Shown here: in pieces, positions 27,441 through 34,377 of the stretch
Layout: the number at the start of each line of letters is the position of its first letter
Position numbering within the stretch: position 1 is the first letter of the stretch
Origin: Streptomyces sp. NBC_00287
Lineage (GTDB): Bacteria > Actinomycetota > Actinomycetes > Streptomycetales > Streptomycetaceae
Direction of reading: 5' to 3'
Assembly (NCBI RefSeq): GCF_036173105.1
Contig: NZ_CP108053.1
Coordinates: 6,262,001 to 6,326,000, forward strand
Length of the DNA: 64,000 nt
The notes under the pieces: generated by a model
Database searches by the model: none
What the model was told of the DNA's origin: nothing
Seen by the model: only the letters and a program-made list of their open reading frames with translations
Program-made: the position numbers and the translations under genes

Positions 27441-27452
27441 TAGTGCTCGCTA
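27441..27452. promoter_or_regulatory. Palindromic operator, TetR side
   Basis: TAGTGCTCGCTA shares TAG-G-TCGCTA with the copy at 27394. It directly abuts TATAAA and lies 14 bases before the regulator ATG at 27466. Two copies 47 bases apart, one per divergent gene, suggest joint repression. Confidence 0.65.
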
Positions 27453-27465
27453 TAAAATGCACTCC

Positions 27466-28086
27466 ATGGTGAGCACCAAGGGCACAGAGCCCACCGCGGG
27501 CCGCCGCGGCCGCCCCCGCTCCTTCGACCGGGAAACCGCGCTGGAGAAGGCGATCATGGCCTTCTGGGAGCGCGGCTACGAGGCGACGTCCGTCTCCGAC
27601 CTCACCCGCGTCATGGGCATCGGCGCCCCGAGCTTGTACGCGGCCTTCGGTGACAAGCGGGCGCTGTTCGACGAGGTCGTGGTCGAGTACGGCAAGCGAT
27701 ACGCCGCCTTCGGTGAACGCGCCCTCGCCGAGGAGCCCACCGCACGCTCCGCCGTGGCCCGCACTCTGCGTGAGGCCGCAGTGCGGTACACCATCCCCGG
27801 CCATCCTCAAGGCTGTCTCTACATCCACGCGGCCACCAACTGCACCAGCCCCGAGGTGGAACAGACCCTGCGGGACCGGCGCAACGCCACCATCGCGGCC
27901 GTGGAGAGCCGTATCCGCGCGGACATCGCCGCAGGTGAACTCCCCGCCGACACCGACGCCGGCACACTCGCCCGGCACACCGGCGCGATGATCCAGGGCA
28001 TGTCCCAGCAGGCGCGCGACGGCGCGAGCCGTGCGGAGTTGGCGGCACTCGCGGAAATTGCCCTGTCCATCTGGCCCCGCGCATGA
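27466..28086 (+). CDS. TetR-family transcriptional regulator
   Basis: About 206 residues (MVSTKGTEPTAGRRGRPRSFDRETALEKAIMAFWERGYEATSVSDLTRVMGIGAPSLYAAFGDKRALFDEVV). This is a standard TetR N-terminal helix-turn-helix followed by an effector domain with HPQGCLYIHAATNC. An ATG at 27457 would add three residues. It is divergent from the SDR gene across twin TAGYGSTCGCTA palindromes. A TATAAA 10 bases upstream suggests a leaderless or near-leaderless transcript. The ligand is unknown. Confidence 0.88.
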   Translation: MVSTKGTEPTAGRRGRPRSFDRETALEKAIMAFWERGYEATSVSDLTRVMGIGAPSLYAAFGDKRALFDEVVVEYGKRYAAFGERALAEEPTARSAVARTLREAAVRYTIPGHPQGCLYIHAATNCTSPEVEQTLRDRRNATIAAVESRIRADIAAGELPADTDAGTLARHTGAMIQGMSQQARDGASRAELAALAEIALSIWPRA

Positions 28087-28181
28087 ACCCACAAGGGTTA
28101 GGCTGCGTGATGAATGCTGGGACGTCCGACCAGTTGACGCCCCCGCTTCAGACGTCACAACAACGAACATCCTCCACCGCA

Positions 28182-28210
28182 TGGACACGCCGAGTGGTCT
28201 AGTCCACAAT
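28182..28210 (+). promoter_or_regulatory. Promoter of the small RNA with embedded dre site
   Basis: A -35-like TGGACA (28182-28187), exactly 17 bases, then a -10-like CACAAT (28205-28210). The dre sequence TGGTCTAGTCCA (28195-28206) fills the spacer and touches the -10 element, so DasR binding would block RNA polymerase. A further imperfect site TGGTCCCAGTCCA follows at 28209. Promoter elements are my reading; dre identity is strong. Confidence 0.75.
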
Positions 28211-28216
28211 GGTCCC

Positions 28217-28375
28217 AGTCCATGTGATACGAGGACGCGGACTTCCGTCTTCCCCGCACAGGAAGGCGGACCGAGGAACCGGTGCTCTCTGCCCTGACTG
28301 CCCCGGATCCTCATCCTTCGGCCGACCGGGACCGCACACCCCACGGCCGATATTGCTCCGGGCTGCGGTGCCGGG
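28217..28375 (+). ncRNA. Structured small RNA, scr5239 homologue
   Basis: In S. coelicolor a 159-nt regulatory RNA, scr5239, lies upstream of the histidine kinase SCO5239. It targets dagA and metE mRNA and is DasR-controlled. The same position here holds three stacked perfect or near-perfect stems: CCGTCTTCC/GGAAGGCGG (28245-28253 with 28261-28269), GAGGAACCGG/CCGGATCCTC (28273-28282 with 28303-28312, one mismatch) and TCGGCCG/CGGCCGA (28318-28324 with 28344-28350). No good reading frame spans it. The ends are estimates from the promoter and the known length. Confidence 0.75.
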
Positions 28376-28491
28376 AGGGTTGAGGGTCCCTCTCAGGCGC
28401 CGCGGCCCGCGGGTGTCTTCGGGGCCGTTTCGGATTCGGCGCCGTTTCAGAGCCGTACAAACCGCCAGGTACGCTCGCACATGTGCCCTCC

Positions 28492-29958
28492 ATGAACGAG
28501 CTGGTCCACCAGCACACCGCCCTCGACGAGTCCGACCTCGAGTGGCTCCATCTGCTGGTCTCGGAGTGGCAGCTGCTCTCCGACCTCTCCTTCGCCGACC
28601 TCGTCCTGTGGGTCCCCACCCGTGACGGCACCCGCTACGTTTCGGTCGCGCAGATGCGCCCCAACACCGGCCCCACCTCCTACCAGGACGACATGGTCGG
28701 CCACCTCGTGCCGCGCGGCCGCCGCCCCATGCTGGACGCCGCGCTCGACGAGGGCCGCATCGTGCGCGAGGGCGACCCCGAGTGGCGCGAGGAGGTCCCG
28801 GTCCGGGTCGAGTCGATTCCGGTACGGCGGGACGGGCGCGTCCTCGGTGTCATCGCCCGCAACACCAATCTGCTGACCGTGCGCACCCCGAGCCGTCTCG
28901 AACTGACGTATCTGCAAAGCGCCTCGGACCTCGCGCAGATGATCGCGGCCGGCTCCTTCCCGTTCGCGAACCAGCAGGTCGACATGGACGCCTCGCCCCG
29001 CGTCGGCGACGGACTGATCCGGCTGGACGCGGACGGCATCGTCCAGTACGCCTCCCCGAACGCCCTGTCCGCCTACCACCGTCTCGGCCTCGCCGCCGAC
29101 CTGGTCGGCCACCACCTGGGCAAGACCACCGCCGAACTCGCCCCGACCCACGGGCCGGTGGACGAGGCGCTCGCCAAGGTGGCCAGCGGCTGGGCGCCCC
29201 GTGAGTTCGAGATCGAGTCGGACGACGGTGTCATCCAGTTCCGGGCGATCCCGCTCAAGCCCAAGGGCACCCGCATCGGTTCGCTCGTCCTGCTCCGCGA
29301 CGTCACCGAACTGCGCCGCCGCGAACGCGAGTTGATCACCAAGGACGCCACCATCCGGGAGATCCACCACCGGGTGAAGAACAACCTCCAGACGGTCGCG
29401 GCCCTACTCCGCCTCCAGGCCCGGCGCATCGAGTCCGACCGCGGCCGGGAGGCCCTCGAAGAGGCGGTACGACGGGTCGGCTCGATCGCGATCGTGCACG
29501 AGACGCTCTCCCAGAACCTCGACGAGCGCGTGGAGTTCGACGAGATCGCCGACCGGGTCCTCGCGATGGTCGCCGAGATCTCACCCGGCAAGGTCACCGG
29601 CCGGCGCACCGGCCGCTTCGGCATCCTGGACGCCGAGGTCGCCACCCCGCTGTCGATGGTCCTGACCGAGGTGCTCCAGAACGCCCTGGAGCACGGCTTC
29701 CGTCAGGGCGAGACCGGAACCGTAGAGGTCTCCGCGGTCCGCGGCGGCACCACCAAGGAGGCCCGCCTGCTTGTCACCGTCCAGGACGACGGGGTGGGGC
29801 TGCCCGAGGGCTTCGACCCGAAGACCGCCGGCAACCTGGGCCTCCAGATCGTACGGACCCTGGTGGAGGGGGAGTTGGGCGGTACGTTCGACATGGTCGC
29901 GGCGCCGGAGCGCGGTACGCAGGTGATCCTGGACGTCCCGGTGCGGGCGCAGAAATAG
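28492..29958 (+). CDS. PdtaS-type sensor histidine kinase
   Basis: 488 residues from the ATG at 28492; a GTG nine bases earlier is possible. It is soluble, with no membrane span. The N-terminal GAF-like domain (about 1-150) is followed by a PAS domain (about 165-275). Then comes the HisKA_2 box IREIHHRVKNNLQTVAALLRLQARR with His292/293, and an HATPase domain (QNALEHGF, then DDGVGLPEGFDPKTAGNLGLQIV). The family phosphorylates PdtaR-type RNA-binding antiterminators. The response regulator is not adjacent. The scr5239-like RNA lies just upstream on the same strand. Confidence 0.92.
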   Translation: MNELVHQHTALDESDLEWLHLLVSEWQLLSDLSFADLVLWVPTRDGTRYVSVAQMRPNTGPTSYQDDMVGHLVPRGRRPMLDAALDEGRIVREGDPEWREEVPVRVESIPVRRDGRVLGVIARNTNLLTVRTPSRLELTYLQSASDLAQMIAAGSFPFANQQVDMDASPRVGDGLIRLDADGIVQYASPNALSAYHRLGLAADLVGHHLGKTTAELAPTHGPVDEALAKVASGWAPREFEIESDDGVIQFRAIPLKPKGTRIGSLVLLRDVTELRRRERELITKDATIREIHHRVKNNLQTVAALLRLQARRIESDRGREALEEAVRRVGSIAIVHETLSQNLDERVEFDEIADRVLAMVAEISPGKVTGRRTGRFGILDAEVATPLSMVLTEVLQNALEHGFRQGETGTVEVSAVRGGTTKEARLLVTVQDDGVGLPEGFDPKTAGNLGLQIVRTLVEGELGGTFDMVAAPERGTQVILDVPVRAQK

Positions 29959-29973
29959 CCGTACACAGCAGAA

Positions 29974-30001
29974 AGCCTCGGACCGGATTCGGTCCGAGGC
30001 T
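29974..30001. terminator. Terminator of the histidine kinase gene
   Basis: Perfect 12-base stem AGCCTCGGACCG (29974-29985) with 29990-30001, tetraloop GATT, 16 bases past the stop. It could also end wblE transcription from the other side. Confidence 0.85.
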
Positions 30002-30014
30002 CGTGCTCGTTGCG

Positions 30015-30030
30015 ATGGGGGTACCCCCAT
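30015..30030. repeat. Perfect 16-base palindrome ATGGGGGTACCCCCAT
   Basis: Self-complementary over all 16 bases, followed by a related segment TATGGGGGAGCATCGGGGGT to about 30060. It lies between the convergent kinase and wblE genes. Comparable GGGGGTACCCCC elements are frequent between streptomycete genes as I recall. It may act as a further bidirectional terminator for wblE. Confidence 0.5.
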
Positions 30031-30141
30031 GCTTTTAGGCTATGGGGGAGCATCGGGGGTACTGCGCGCTGCGGCTCGGGGGCGGGAGATGCGTACTCGC
30101 TGTACGCGCCGCCAAGCTCAGGCTGTTGCGGGGCGGGAGTG

Positions 30142-30399
30142 TCAGGCGGAGGCCTGACGGGCCCGGTTGCGGGCGGCACGGCGCTTCATCGCGCGACGCT
30201 CGTCCTCGCTGAGACCACCCCAGACGCCGGAGTCCTGACCGGACTCGAGCGCCCACTGCAGGCACTGCTCCATGACGGGGCAGCGGCGGCAGACGGCCTT
30301 GGCTTCCTCGATCTGCAGCAGCGCAGGACCGGTGTTGCCGATGGGGAAGAAGAGCTCGGGGTCTTCCTCGCGGCAAACGGCGTTGTGACGCCAGTCCAT
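30142..30399 (-). CDS. wblE: WhiB-family iron-sulfur protein WblE
   Basis: 85 residues. Four cysteines ligate a 4Fe-4S cluster: Cys9 (NAVC) and CRRCPVMEQC (CxxCxxxxxC, about 37-46). They are followed by the GVWGG turn and a basic AT-hook-like tail (RRAMKRRAARNRARQ). WblE is the streptomycete counterpart of WhiB1. AAGGAGAGG precedes the ATG. It is convergent with the histidine kinase. Confidence 0.95.
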   Translation of the reverse strand: MDWRHNAVCREEDPELFFPIGNTGPALLQIEEAKAVCRRCPVMEQCLQWALESGQDSGVWGGLSEDERRAMKRRAARNRARQASA

Positions 30400-30719
30400 G
30401 GCTGCTACCTCTCCTTGGTATTACATGCAGGTTGCTTGTGAATGTGAACGCTTTCACGAATCCCTCAACAAGTGAAGGGCCGACCGTCAGGTTTCCCTGG
30501 CGTGGTCCTGTGATTTGGAGAGGGGTTCCGGTGATCTGTGGAGGCCGGTCTTGCGGGCCGTCCCGATCGCCACGTAGAGACTCGCAAACCTCAGCGGCGG
30601 ATACAACCCCTTCCGGAAAGTTTTTTTTGATTCCTCGGTGTCGACTAGGTCACAGCCGTACTTCCATGGGGTGGACCCTGGCCTAAACGTTCGAGTGAAA
30701 GGACTTCAGCCCTTTCTGC
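30400..30719. other. wblE promoter region and 3' region of the lipid kinase gene
   Basis: 320 bases without a supported gene. It holds the leader and promoter of wblE (minus strand), including GTGAACGCTTTCACG, an imperfect palindrome at about 30441. A run of eight T at about 30621 is also present. A short inverted repeat, GAAAGG/CCTTTC (30697-30702 and 30711-30716), lies just past the kinase stop and may be a weak terminator. Local GC is lower than in flanking genes. Confidence 0.5.
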
Positions 30720-31688
30720 TCACACAATCACACGCAGTGCACGGCGTACGCCTGTGAACGTCACGCTCGTACGCAGCCCCAGGTGGTCGCCGTCCATCTG
30801 AAGGGGCAGCGGGACCTTCGAATGCAAGGTGAACTGGTCCAGGTCGTGCAGTGAGGCGGCGTGCTTGCCATGCGGTCCCCGCTCGGGGGACGAAGTGAGC
30901 AACTGGGTCGCATACCGGGCAACCGCGACCGTGGACATCCGGCTGAGACCGAGTACGTCGAGTCCCGTATCGAACGACGCCTTAGGCGACGCGTACACCG
31001 GGCGATTGCCCAGATAGGTCCACGGAGCGGTGTTGCAGACTATGGACAGCACCAAATCGGTCACCGGGTCGGCGCCGGGCCGCTCCAGGGTGATCGTGCC
31101 GTGCCGCCGGTTGGGCTCCTGCAGGAATTGGCGCAGCGCCTGGCGCATATAGAGGGCGTGCGTGGACTTCCTGCCCCGCTCGCGCTGCTGTTCGACTCGC
31201 CCGACCACGCCCGCGTCGAAGCCGAGCCCCGCGCAGAAGCTGAACCAGCGCGCCGGCACCCCCTCGTCCTCGGTGCCCGGCGTCCCCGCGGCGATACCCA
31301 TGCCGACCGTCCGCTCGCTGCCGTCGCGCAGCGCGTCCAGGATCGCGCCGGTCGCCTCCACGGCGTCGTTGGGCAGGCCCAGGGCGCGGGCGAAGACATT
31401 GGTGGAGCCGCCCGGGACCACCGCCAGACGCGGCAGGCGCTCCGGGTCGGGGCCGGCGTGCAGCAGGCCGTTGACGACCTCGTTCACCGTGCCGTCGCCG
31501 CCGAGGGCCACCACCAGGTCGACGTCCTCGCTGTCCGCCGCCTGCCGGCCCAGGTCGCGCGCATGGCCGCGGTACTCGGTGGTGACCGCTTCCAGCTTCA
31601 TTTCGCTGGCCAGTGCATGGATCAGGACATCGCGCGTACGTGCGCTTGTGGTGGTTGCCGCCGGATTGACCACGAGAAGTGCACGCAT
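30720..31688 (-). CDS. Diacylglycerol/sphingosine kinase-family lipid kinase
   Basis: 322 residues from the ATG at 31688 (MRALLVVNPAATTTSARTRDVL). The DAGK catalytic motif GGDGTVNEVVNGLL and the following PGGSTNVFARALGLP bind nucleotide and lipid head group. WFSFCAGLGFDAGVV is also typical. It phosphorylates a diacylglycerol-like lipid at the membrane face. Which lipid is used (recycling, or phosphatidylinositol mannoside-type precursors) cannot be told. Upstream in-frame codons to 31727 look non-coding. Confidence 0.93.
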   Translation of the reverse strand: MRALLVVNPAATTTSARTRDVLIHALASEMKLEAVTTEYRGHARDLGRQAADSEDVDLVVALGGDGTVNEVVNGLLHAGPDPERLPRLAVVPGGSTNVFARALGLPNDAVEATGAILDALRDGSERTVGMGIAAGTPGTEDEGVPARWFSFCAGLGFDAGVVGRVEQQRERGRKSTHALYMRQALRQFLQEPNRRHGTITLERPGADPVTDLVLSIVCNTAPWTYLGNRPVYASPKASFDTGLDVLGLSRMSTVAVARYATQLLTSSPERGPHGKHAASLHDLDQFTLHSKVPLPLQMDGDHLGLRTSVTFTGVRRALRVIV

Positions 31689-31834
31689 GGATTGCAGCGT
31701 ACCTACTGGGGGGTACCGGGCCCACACCGGAGAGGGATCCAGTAGGAGAATCAGAGCGTGAACCTCGCCACGGGCGCGTGCCCCGTGCCCCGGGCGCCCG
31801 AGGGGGCGGACACCGCGAGGGCTACCCTGCTGGG

Positions 31835-32275
31835 GTGAGTGCTGAGCAGAGCCCCGCCCCGGAAACCGGACCCCGCCCGCGGCGGCTGACCTACGCGGCG
31901 GCCCTCGCCGCGCTGGAGGGGCTCGCCCTGGTGGCCGGCGGGATCTGGATCCTGGTCCTGGGTTTCACGGGTGACCCCGACGACCGTCAGCAGGCCGTCA
32001 CCGGCGGAGTGACATTGGTCGTGCTCGCGCTGCTGCCGCTGCTGGCCGCCCGCGGACTGCTCGCCCGGCGCAGCTGGTCGCGCGGCCCGGCCGTCATCAC
32101 CCAGATCCTGGCGCTGCCCGTCGCCTACAACCTGCTCCAGGCCGACAGCATGGCCATCCCGGCCGGGATCGTCCTCGCGGTGGTGGCCGTCACCGCCCTG
32201 GTCCTGCTGATCAACGCCGAGACGACCCGGGCCCTCGGAATCCGAGGACCCGGCAGCGTCCAGGACGAGAAGTAG
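31835..32275 (+). CDS. Small four-span membrane protein, hypothetical
   Basis: 146 residues from the GTG at 31835 (MSAEQSPAPETGPRPRRLTYAAALAALEGLALVAGGIW). Four hydrophobic segments are seen, at about 20-42, 55-75, 84-104 and 110-132, with a short charged tail. A TACCCT 6-7 bases before the start resembles a -10 element placed for a leaderless mRNA. It is convergent with sigH, leaving only two bases between the stops. No function is recognised. Confidence 0.75.
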   Translation: MSAEQSPAPETGPRPRRLTYAAALAALEGLALVAGGIWILVLGFTGDPDDRQQAVTGGVTLVVLALLPLLAARGLLARRSWSRGPAVITQILALPVAYNLLQADSMAIPAGIVLAVVAVTALVLLINAETTRALGIRGPGSVQDEK

Positions 32276-32277
32276 CC

Positions 32278-33384
32278 TCACTCCTCCACGAGGAGCTTCT
32301 CCCGCAGCTGGGCCAGCGTGCGCGCCAGCAGGCGCGACACATGCATCTGCGAGATTCCGACCTCCTGCGCGATCTGCGACTGGGTCATGTTGCCGAAGAA
32401 GCGCAGTAGCAGGATCCGCTTCTCGCGCGGCGGCAGGTCCTCGAGGAGCGGCTTGAGCGACTCGCGGTACTCGACGCCCTCCAGGGCCTCGTCGTACGCG
32501 CCCAGCGTGTCCGCGACCGCCGGGGACTCGTCGTCGGTGTCCGGGACGTCCAGAGACAGCGTGGAGTACGCGTTGGCCGACTCCAGGCCCTCCAGGACCT
32601 CCTCCTCCGAGATGCCCAGCTTCTCGGCCAGCTCATGGACCGTGGGAGAGCGGCCGTGCCGCTGCGAGAGCTCCGCCGTGGCGGTGGTGAGCGCGAGGCG
32701 CAGCTCCTGCAGCCGGCGCGGGACGCGCACCGCCCAGCCCTTGTCGCGGAAGTGCCGCTTGATCTCGCCGACGACCGTCGGGGTCGCATATGTGGAGAAC
32801 TCGACCCCGCGGTCCGGGTCGAAGCGGTCGACGGACTTGATCAGACCGATGGTGGCGACCTGGGTGAGGTCGTCCAGCGGCTCGCCGCGGTTGCGGAAGC
32901 GGCGGGCGAGGTGCTCGACGAGCGGCAGATGCATCCGGACCAGCTGGTTGCGCAGCTCCGCGTACTCCGGGCTGCCGTCCTTCAGCTTGCGCAGCTCGAC
33001 GAACATGGCGCGCGCTCCGCTGCGGTCCTGCGGCTCGCGTTCCTGTACCTCGTGCTGCGTGGCCGGCACGCCCTGATCGTCGTCTCGCTCGTGCTCGCTC
33101 ATCGTCCCGCCCGTCGCCCTCTGTCGAGCTCTCGTCTCAGCCCGGCCGGGGGTGCCCCCGATCCGCCTCTGTTGAGGCGAGCCCTGCACGGCGCTGTCCG
33201 GGAAACCCGCCCGCGCGGAGGCCGCGTCCTCCTCCGGGTGCGGCCTGGCCTGCTCGGGAATGCCCTCAATGCCGTCCGCCAAGTGTCGGGAACCGCCCGG
33301 AGCGACTGAATCGTCGGCGTTCTCGGCCGGCAGCTCCCGTGTGCCGCGCTCTTCGTCCCGCACCGGCCCGTCCCCGTCCCTCAC
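32278..33384 (-). CDS. sigH: SigB-type stress sigma factor SigH
   Basis: 368 residues from the GTG at 33384, which overlaps the prsH stop (GTGA). An internal ATG at 33102 (MSEHERDDDQGVPATQ) would give a 274-residue form. Regions 2, 3 and 4 are clear: PLVEHLARRFRNRGEPLDDLTQVATIGLIKSVDRFDPDRG; GRSPTVHELAEKLGISEEEV; REKRILLLRFFGNMTQSQIAQEVGISQMHVSRLLART. It is a group 3 sigma factor for osmotic stress and differentiation. S. coelicolor SigH is reported to exist as several size forms; the multiple starts here fit that. Confidence 0.94.
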   Translation of the reverse strand: MRDGDGPVRDEERGTRELPAENADDSVAPGGSRHLADGIEGIPEQARPHPEEDAASARAGFPDSAVQGSPQQRRIGGTPGRAETRARQRATGGTMSEHERDDDQGVPATQHEVQEREPQDRSGARAMFVELRKLKDGSPEYAELRNQLVRMHLPLVEHLARRFRNRGEPLDDLTQVATIGLIKSVDRFDPDRGVEFSTYATPTVVGEIKRHFRDKGWAVRVPRRLQELRLALTTATAELSQRHGRSPTVHELAEKLGISEEEVLEGLESANAYSTLSLDVPDTDDESPAVADTLGAYDEALEGVEYRESLKPLLEDLPPREKRILLLRFFGNMTQSQIAQEVGISQMHVSRLLARTLAQLREKLLVEE

Positions 33385-33794
33385 GCCGGCCCGGGTCCCG
33401 CGCCGCGCTGTTTGTAGAGGCTGATCGAAACGGTCTTGTCGTCGTCCACGGCGGAGGAGACCTTGCCCGCGAGGGCGGACAGCACGGTCCAGGCGAAGGT
33501 GTCCCGTGACGGTGCGTGACCGTCTGTGGTCGGCGCCGAGACGGTGACCTCCAGTGAGTCGTCGACGAGCCGGAACACACAGCTGAGCACCGAGCCGGGC
33601 ACGGCCTGCTGAAGCAGGATCGCGCAGGCCTCGTCCACCGCGATGCGCAGGTCCTCGATCTCGTCGAGGGTGAAGTCCAAACGGGCCGCGAGACCGGCAG
33701 TCGCCGTACGCAGCACCGACAGGTAGGCACCCGCAGCCGGCAGCCGGACTTCCACGAAGTCCTGGGTCGCGGGCTCGCCTGCGATCTGGGACAC
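33381..33794 (-). CDS. prsH: Anti-sigma factor (serine kinase-like) PrsH/UshX
   Basis: 137 residues from the GTG at 33794 (MSQIAGEPATQDFVEVRLPAAGAYLSVLR), five bases after GGAGG. It is a GHKL-fold, RsbW-like anti-sigma factor with IEDLRIAVDEACAILLQQA (N-box region). It binds SigH and blocks it until stress. The glycine-rich ATP lid is poorly marked, so kinase activity is uncertain. The stop overlaps the sigH start, so the stoichiometry is coupled. The frame stays open upstream to 34085 without good coding character. Confidence 0.93.
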   Translation of the reverse strand: MSQIAGEPATQDFVEVRLPAAGAYLSVLRTATAGLAARLDFTLDEIEDLRIAVDEACAILLQQAVPGSVLSCVFRLVDDSLEVTVSAPTTDGHAPSRDTFAWTVLSALAGKVSSAVDDDKTVSISLYKQRGAGPGPA

Positions 33795-34054
33795 CCTCAC
33801 CTCCAAGGTGGTACAAGCTTTCCGGGGGCCGAGGGTCGCCCCCCGGGGTAACGCGATGTGTGGTTCAGCGGTGACGCTATCGCGCTCCGAACTTTCCTGT
33901 CCCCAAGACCCCAACCCCTTGCTGTCACTCATAGTAAACACACGGATACGCTCCGTGGCTAGGGGGTCTGTGGGCCCAATTGGGAAGAGCGCGCGCCGGT
34001 TTGACGTACCCATGCGTTCGACGGTCGAACCGTCCGGATCCGCACTCGTGCCCT

Positions 34055-34315
34055 TTACACCAGGACGTGGTCCACAAAGCACCACCGCCAGCTCTCACCG
34101 GGCTCGAAGGTACGCATCACCGGATGCCCGGAATCCTTGTGGTGCTCGGTCGCGTGCCGTCCGGGCGAGGAGTCGCAGCAGCCGACGTGACCGCAGGTGA
34201 GGCACAGTCGCAGCTGTACCGGGTGGGTACCGTCCGCCAGGCACTCCGGACACGTCTCGCTCAGCGGGCCGGGTTCCGGGTGGGGCAGCACGTCGGCATG
34301 CGTGCACTGTTTCAT
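34055..34315 (-). CDS. UBP-type zinc finger protein
   Basis: 86 residues and a single ZnF-UBP domain: CxxC (TCPEC), CLTCGHVGCC, then HATEHHKDSGHPV. These ligands match the fold that binds ubiquitin C-termini in eukaryotes. Small stand-alone bacterial versions occur widely in actinobacteria without known function. The ATG is at 34315, and the antiporter gene starts divergently 63 bases away. Confidence 0.88.
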   Translation of the reverse strand: MKQCTHADVLPHPEPGPLSETCPECLADGTHPVQLRLCLTCGHVGCCDSSPGRHATEHHKDSGHPVMRTFEPGESWRWCFVDHVLV

Positions 34316-34377
34316 GATTGCCAGGTTACGACGGGCGCGCGGAAGCTCGCGCGGAAGAACGAGGGCGGGCGAGGTTC

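Noticed and set aside
28209..28625. Plus-strand frame across the small RNA and kinase start
   Set aside because: Overlaps the conserved kinase in another frame, is Arg/Pro-rich, and crosses strong RNA stems; the ncRNA explanation fits better.
33880..33960. SigB-type promoter (GTTT-spacer-GGGTT) before prsH
   Set aside because: GTTT and GGGT are about 18 bases apart, longer than the usual 14-16; too weak to call.
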